A DNA stretch of 21,159 nt from Clostridia bacterium (lineage in GTDB: Bacteria; Bacillota; Clostridia; Oscillospirales; Acutalibacteraceae), in assembly GCA_017382915.1 (NCBI GenBank), contig JAFNZJ010000024.1:1-21159 (forward strand), in the 5' to 3' direction. Shown piece after piece: positions 17,310 to 21,159 of the stretch (positions within the stretch are counted from its first letter, which is position 1; every line of letters starts with the position of its first letter). Below the pieces are notes generated by a model. It searched no databases. It worked only from the letters and a program-made list of their open reading frames with translations, and had not been told where the DNA came from. Both the position numbers and the translations under genes were made by a program.

Positions 17310-20306
17310 TTACTTTACATTATATTGATTACGCTTGCGCTCAATTTCTGCATCAGAAATTTCGGCCCACTTAATCATCATATCTTTTGCGTTTTTAGAG
17401 TTATTAACAACATTCCAGTAGGCTTGGTCAATTGACCTTGCGGTGTAGTAGCTACCGGGGATTTCAGGTACTTCCTGCATTCTTTCCCACTGTTTGATAA
17501 GTGCTGCTAAGCTGTCCTTATCCCAACCCATTTGCTTAAGTGCTTCGGGGTTAGCGGTGGCAACACGACCCGAAACGCCAAGTATTGATTCACAGTTGTT
17601 TGAATAGTTAAGCTGTGTTTCGGCGCTGGTCCACCATTTAAGGAATTCCCAACCAAGGTCAGGATTAGGTGATACCTTTAATATACCGCAACCGGTACCG
17701 GAGCCTGCCTGACAGTTATTTATAGTACCATCCTCACCCTTAAAGCCCGGGATTGGAACCATCTTCCACTTGCCGGTAACCTCAGGGGCTGCCATAGTAA
17801 GCTGAATGTACATGGTGTAATTTTGTATACCCATAGGCATGGTGCCTATACGGAAACGGTTGAAGAAGTCGGCAGTTACAGGGAACTTATACTCATTGAA
17901 GAAGTCGGTCCAGAATTCAAATGCCTTAATTGATGTAGCCGATGAAAGCTCGGTTCCGGAACCGTCTGCCTTATAAATTTTGCCGCCCATTTGCATTATA
18001 AGTGTGGGCAGTATGCTAAGCGAGCCAACACCTGCGTTAACCATTGCAGCGGTTGTAATTTGGGTGTAGGGCAAGCTTGCCTGAAGGTTATTTCTGTAAA
18101 GAACTGAAGAAATATCCAAAAACTCTTCCCAAGTGGTGGGGGGAGTAAGTCCAAACTCTTCAAAAATATCGGTACGATAGAAGAGCATATAGAAGTTAAG
18201 GGTATCGGGCAGGGCGTAAACACCTGCGGGCTTATCATCGGTAGAATCCTGGTCAAAGGTAAAGGGAAGCGCGGCATCCTTGGTCATAAAGCGCTCCATA
18301 ACCTTGTCATAATCCTCAAACTGGGTTAAATCTACCATTGCGCCACGAAGTGCAAGGTTAACCGGCTCTGAACGGGCCATATGAAGTGAACAGTCAGGGC
18401 CCTTACCGGACAGAATTGCGTGTACATAGGATGCGTTTGACATCTTAAGGTTAACGCCTATACCTGTTTGTGGGGTGAATGAGGACTGGATAAGGTTGTT
18501 AAGCACGCGAATCTGGTCACGACCCCAGTTAGCCCAAATTGTAATGGTCTCCTCAGTTTCAAGGTCGCCTGAAATGTTATTGTAGTCGGCGCTGAAGGAT
18601 GCTAAAAAGCGCTCAACGCTGTAGGTGAAGGAATCCCACCAGCCGCAGGAGGGGTCAACCAAGGTTGCCTCAGGTGCGGCAATTTCAATATAGTCAATGT
18701 TAAGACCCATTTCCATCATTGTGTAAACAAGGGCGCTAACACTGGTGTAGTTGTTATAGAAAAGTGATTTATACTGGTGTGCCTTGCGCTTATGGTCGTG
18801 CATATTATCCAAAACCTCAGAAAGTGCACGAATTGTGGTGGCGTTGGTACCACCTGCCTGACCAGCAAGCTCCTCGGTCTGGGCGGCAATGCGATTAAGC
18901 TCGGCACTGTACTGCTCTAACTTTTCAAGGAAGTTGGGGATTTGGTCAAATAAGGCATAGTCACGGTTATTATCGGGCGACTCACCGGTGATTTTAATCA
19001 TATCGCGGTAAAGGTTACCAACATGGTAAACAACCTCTTTAAGCTCACGAACGGTGCTGGTCATTTCACCAAGGTTTACCTCCATTGAAAGGTAGTTGGT
19101 GCCCTCATCAAGGTAGATTAAGTAGGGGTTGCCCTTATCGTCGCCAAACTGCTCATATTTCCAGTCAAGGTCGTATGTAAAGCAAACGCTTTCAGCCTCA
19201 GCAAAGGGTACCTTGCCGTTTACCATAAGGCGGCGGTATGAGTTACCGTTAAGCACATGTGACTGCTGATAACGGAATGCTAGCTTGTAATAGCCTGCAG
19301 AAGGAACGTTAACCTCCCAAGTGAGGCGCTGACCGGGGCTTGCCCAGTTAACATCACCAACATAGTTAATACGGGTGAGGTATGGGTTGGAGCCGCTTTC
19401 AGACGAAACACTGGGGTCGGTCTGGTCATACTGGTCAATAAGTGAATATGTATTTTTATAAAGGGCATCTTCACCCTCAATTTTAATGGTTTCAGCGGTA
19501 GCGTTTAAGGATGTATCATATTCGGCAGAAACTTCGCTGTAAGGCTTATACTGCGTGGGGGGACAAAGAACAATGGAATCAAGAGCAAAAGGTTCAGCAA
19601 CCGACTCAACGGTCAGGGTGTGTGCGCCTGCGGTGAGCGGTAATGCATAGGGGGATGACTCTAAGCCGGTGGGGTCGGTGAAATATGCCTCTTGGAACAT
19701 AAATACCTCAACCTGCTCGGCAGCAAACTCATTGCCGATACCGTCGGTACGAACGGTGGTGGTTTTGGGATTGCCGTTTTCATCCAAAACAGGGTTGCCC
19801 TGCTCATCTAAAACGGGGTCGGCATTATCGGTGAACAGACGGGGCAGCTCAAACTCCTGCATGCCGTCAAAAAGAACCTTGCCGTCAACCTTAAGGCCAA
19901 TAGCCACGGGGTTTTTACGGCTGGGCATTGCATAGTAGTTGAACTTAACGGTGTAAAGACCGTCTGCGGGAACGGTTACATTGTAGGTAACGGCGCCGTC
20001 CTCATTAGTCCACTTAATAACGGTTGAAGCCTCTTTGCCGTTTTCGGGCTTAAAGGTGGCAACCTTTTCAACCTCTGCCCCAACCGATGCGGCAAAGTTG
20101 ACTGCATCTATAACGATTTCGCCGTTGGCAGCCGAAAAATCGCCCGCCGCAGCCATATAATCCTCATAGGACTGCAGATTTGACAAGGAACCGCTTGGCA
20201 TATTTGCCAAGGTGTCGGTAACCTCGTTTTCGGCAGAAACGCCGGTTACACATACGCCTGTGAAAAGCATAACCAACGAAAGTGCCAAGCTTAGGATTTT
20301 TTTCAT
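17310..20306 (-). CDS. Secreted solute-binding protein with N-terminal sugar-binding-like modules
   Basis: First gene of the operon, 998 aa, about twice the usual binding-protein length. A signal peptide (1-25) ends VSA, a signal peptidase I type site; the only Cys nearby (C19) is preceded by Val and does not form a lipobox. Two CBM6/35-like beta-sandwiches follow (about 55-250, with VTVPADGLYTVKFNYYA; about 270-430, with IEGEDAL and VNVPSAGYYKLAFRYQ). A helical connector spans about 430-580 and a family 1 type binding domain about 585-998 (ITIWANWGRDQIRVLNN, GKGPDCSLHM, the PPTTWEEFLD segment, EFLKWWTS). The start is ATG 20306, with GGAGGAGAA upstream. Similar long fusions occur next to DUF5696/YIP1 genes, from memory. 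How it stays at the cell without lipid is unclear: the modules may hold it on glycan. The ligand is unknown. Confidence 0.85.
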   Translation of the reverse strand: MKKILSLALSLVMLFTGVCVTGVSAENEVTDTLANMPSGSLSNLQSYEDYMAAAGDFSAANGEIVIDAVNFAASVGAEVEKVATFKPENGKEASTVIKWTNEDGAVTYNVTVPADGLYTVKFNYYAMPSRKNPVAIGLKVDGKVLFDGMQEFELPRLFTDNADPVLDEQGNPVLDENGNPKTTTVRTDGIGNEFAAEQVEVFMFQEAYFTDPTGLESSPYALPLTAGAHTLTVESVAEPFALDSIVLCPPTQYKPYSEVSAEYDTSLNATAETIKIEGEDALYKNTYSLIDQYDQTDPSVSSESGSNPYLTRINYVGDVNWASPGQRLTWEVNVPSAGYYKLAFRYQQSHVLNGNSYRRLMVNGKVPFAEAESVCFTYDLDWKYEQFGDDKGNPYLIYLDEGTNYLSMEVNLGEMTSTVRELKEVVYHVGNLYRDMIKITGESPDNNRDYALFDQIPNFLEKLEQYSAELNRIAAQTEELAGQAGGTNATTIRALSEVLDNMHDHKRKAHQYKSLFYNNYTSVSALVYTMMEMGLNIDYIEIAAPEATLVDPSCGWWDSFTYSVERFLASFSADYNNISGDLETEETITIWANWGRDQIRVLNNLIQSSFTPQTGIGVNLKMSNASYVHAILSGKGPDCSLHMARSEPVNLALRGAMVDLTQFEDYDKVMERFMTKDAALPFTFDQDSTDDKPAGVYALPDTLNFYMLFYRTDIFEEFGLTPPTTWEEFLDISSVLYRNNLQASLPYTQITTAAMVNAGVGSLSILPTLIMQMGGKIYKADGSGTELSSATSIKAFEFWTDFFNEYKFPVTADFFNRFRIGTMPMGIQNYTMYIQLTMAAPEVTGKWKMVPIPGFKGEDGTINNCQAGSGTGCGILKVSPNPDLGWEFLKWWTSAETQLNYSNNCESILGVSGRVATANPEALKQMGWDKDSLAALIKQWERMQEVPEIPGSYYTARSIDQAYWNVVNNSKNAKDMMIKWAEISDAEIERKRNQYNVK
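19770..19817 (-). repeat. Two 24-bp tandem units inside the first module
   Basis: Two adjacent 24-bp units, identical at 18 of 24 positions, encode PVLDEQGN and PVLDENGN (residues 164-179 of the 998-aa protein). They form a probable acidic, Gly/Asn-rich turn in the first sugar-binding-like module. A recent local duplication is the simplest explanation. Confidence 0.7.
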
Positions 20307-20404
20307 TGTTCTTCTCCTCCGATTTAATGTGTTTTGCTAAAACGCTTAAACCGCAGTAACCACTAGCCATATTTTATATTAAATATAACAGAGTAGTTGC
20401 GCGC

Positions 20405-20420
20405 ACGCATGCGCCTGCGT
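20405..20420. promoter_or_regulatory. GC-rich inverted repeat near the operon start
   Basis: ACGCA at 20405-20409 mirrors TGCGT at 20416-20420, and the core CGCATGCG is itself palindromic. It stands out as an island of GC in AT-rich DNA about 100 bp upstream of the first gene, next to an AT-rich box, and may be a protein-binding site. Confidence 0.35.
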
Positions 20421-20457
20421 AGAAACATAGTTTTACAGTACGGAAAATACCGCCTCA

Positions 20458-20472
20458 GTGAACTTTTTTCAC
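20458..20472. promoter_or_regulatory. GTGAA/TTCAC inverted repeat
   Basis: GTGAA at 20458-20462 and TTCAC at 20468-20472 flank a 5-nt spacer, directly next to the CGAAA/TTTCG palindrome. It could be part of a compound operator. Confidence 0.3.
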
Positions 20473-20489
20473 CGAAACGTTACTTTTCG
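20473..20489. promoter_or_regulatory. 17-bp palindrome, operator-like
   Basis: CGAAACGTTACTTTTCG is symmetric around A20481's neighbourhood: CGAAA/TTTCG outer arms and an inner GT/AC, with one non-matching pair. CGAAA-type palindromes resemble the operators of LacI-family sugar regulators. It lies about 170 bp upstream of the first gene, so its position relative to the real promoter matters. Confidence 0.4.
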
Positions 20490-20586
20490 CACCTAATTTA
20501 ACTATTGTTTTATGCAAAAAAGGCAAAAAAGAGGGTCTTTTTGTCAAAAAATACCACTATGTAACCCAAAAACTTGCCCAAAAACC

Positions 20587-20604
20587 TGCATAAATTTTTA
20601 TGCA
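20587..20604. promoter_or_regulatory. Perfect 18-bp palindrome
   Basis: TGCATAAATTTTTATGCA has perfect 8-bp arms around TT. One arm (TTTATGCA) occurs again at 20509-20516. It could be a regulator site or, if transcribed, a small RNA hairpin. Confidence 0.45.
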
Positions 20605-20617
20605 CTTTTTAAGGTTT

Positions 20618-20632
20618 GCAAACAATGTTTGC
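20618..20632. promoter_or_regulatory. 15-bp palindrome with perfect 6-bp arms
   Basis: GCAAACAATGTTTGC has perfect 6-bp arms around a 3-nt centre and lies 13 bp from the TGCATAAA palindrome. It may be a regulator site. Confidence 0.4.
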
Positions 20633-20701
20633 CTAAATTTGGTAATTTTCAACAACAAAAACGGGCTCTTTGCACACTTCGCCCCTCTGCAATAATATTT
20701 T

Positions 20702-20729
20702 ATCATATTTTTACTACATTTAAAGTCTA
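20702..20729 (-). promoter_or_regulatory. Candidate distal promoter of the operon
   Basis: On the minus strand TAGACT (four of six to TTGACA), 16 nt, then TATGAT (five of six to TATAAT) in AT-rich DNA. It would give a leader of about 390 nt running through all the palindromes. AT-rich spacers produce such matches by chance, so this is tentative. Confidence 0.3.
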
Positions 20730-20940
20730 AAATTTACCTATAAAATCTTTAAATTTTAAACCGTTTTTCGCCCAAAAAATCGCAAGTTACTAAATATTGT
20801 GGTTTTTGTCGTTTTTTGGTTGTACAAACCGCAATACGCGTTCATACTTTCCTTTGTTTAAAAAAACGAAAAAATTTTTTGAAAATCGCACCAACCCACG
20901 CCTTTAAGCAGGGGACAAAAAACAAGGCATAAATAAATAT

Positions 20941-20959
20941 CCACCCGCATAGCGGGTGG
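20941..20959. terminator. Terminator-like hairpin, possibly bidirectional
   Basis: CCACCCGC and GCGGGTGG form a perfect 8-bp stem with an ATA loop. The plus strand continues with a run of T (20960-20964), and the minus strand continues with ATATTTATTTAT. It would insulate the operon from whatever lies to the right. Confidence 0.55.
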
Positions 20960-21074
20960 TTTTTCATTTTCGGGCATAGCCCTAATGTTACTGGCTACGC
21001 ACAAGTGCGTTTGGGTATTGCCTGCCAGCCACGCAACTATTACCCGCCACACATAAATGTGTCGTTTCGTGTGG

Positions 21075-21135
21075 GCTTCCCCTTGAGGGGAAGCTGTCAC
21101 ATAGTGACTGATGAGGTGTAGCCGCCAAAAGCGGC
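21075..21135. repeat. Hairpin-rich intergenic repeat element
   Basis: Three stems follow each other: GCTTCCCCT/AGGGGAAGC (21075-21094, 2-nt loop), GTCAC/GTGAC (21096-21108, ATA loop) and GCCGC/GCGGC (21121-21135), with TGATGAGGTGTA between the last two. From memory, this order (TTCCCC hairpin, GTCNN hairpin, GATGAGGTG) is a dispersed intergenic repeat in Oscillospiraceae-type Clostridia. Its role is unknown to me. It may extend left to about 20970, where further small hairpins lie. Confidence 0.6.
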
Positions 21136-21159
21136 GTTAATTTTATATTTAAATAGAAA

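Larger units (their letters stand above)
20307..21159. other. Gene-free, AT-rich upstream region
   Basis: No convincing gene is seen on either strand over about 850 bp. From the operon start outward it holds an AT-rich box (about 20373-20389) that could include a -10, an island of GC-rich palindromes, four further inverted repeats, a candidate distal promoter near 20702-20729, a terminator-like hairpin and a hairpin-rich repeat element. If the distal promoter is used, the transcript would carry a leader of nearly 400 nt. I do not recognise a known riboswitch in it. Confidence 0.7.

Noticed and set aside
20307..20701. Known riboswitch in the upstream region
   Set aside because: I looked for familiar conserved cores and found only simple inverted repeats.
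20512..20730. Plus-strand 72-aa reading frame
   Set aside because: It has Lys/Phe-rich, AT-driven composition, lies across the palindromes and candidate promoter, and has no ribosome binding site.
20858..21100. Minus-strand 80-aa reading frame
   Set aside because: It runs through the terminator-like hairpin and the repeat element, so its codons are explained by inverted repeats. It has no convincing ribosome binding site and the peptide resembles no fold.

Overview
The window looks like a carbohydrate-uptake and glycan-capture locus from an anaerobic Gram-positive bacterium of the Clostridia, most likely an uncultured Oscillospiraceae-type gut lineage. The case rests on moderate-to-low GC with AT-rich spacers, strong GGAGG-type ribosome binding sites, Gram-positive lipoprotein signals, a C-terminal TPDTG wall-sorting signal, and a hairpin-rich intergenic element at the right edge that resembles repeats I recall from that group. 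The taxonomic placement is inference.

All ten genes lie on the minus strand, so the locus reads from right to left. In transcription order they are: a 998-aa secreted solute-binding protein with N-terminal sugar-binding-like modules (20306-17310); two ABC permeases (17295-16369 and 16361-15444); an NHL/TPR/Yip1-like membrane protein (15425-13242); a DUF5696-like lipoprotein with a glycosidase-like barrel (13218-10837); two more ABC permeases (10836-9742 and 9720-8740); a lipoprotein solute-binding protein (8658-7117); a 1618-aa multi-CBM wall-anchored protein (6914-2058); and a clan GH-A-like glycosidase lipoprotein (2071-176). The first seven genes are separated by 0-23 bp and look like one operon. 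An ~80-bp gap with a weak promoter precedes the second binding protein. A 202-bp gap with a long hairpin precedes the wall-anchored protein, and the last two genes overlap.

The inferred working model is as follows. The wall-anchored CBM protein and the two lipoprotein glycosidase-like enzymes bind and trim a glycan at the cell surface. Two separate importers, each with its own binding protein and permease pair, take up the products. The NHL/TPR/Yip1 protein between the two transporter halves may scaffold or sense at the membrane. No ATPase and no regulator is present, so an MsmX-type shared ATPase and a regulator elsewhere are expected. The substrate cannot be read from the sequence.

The right-hand 850 bp (20307-21159) is gene-free. 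It holds the probable promoter region, several palindromes that could be operators, a bidirectional terminator-like hairpin and a dispersed-repeat-like element. The left-hand 175 bp holds three stacked inverted repeats, including the operon's likely terminator. I see no tRNA, rRNA, CRISPR array or insertion sequence. The most interesting part is the conserved-looking but functionally undefined assembly of two ABC importers around the NHL/TPR/Yip1 protein and the DUF5696-like protein.
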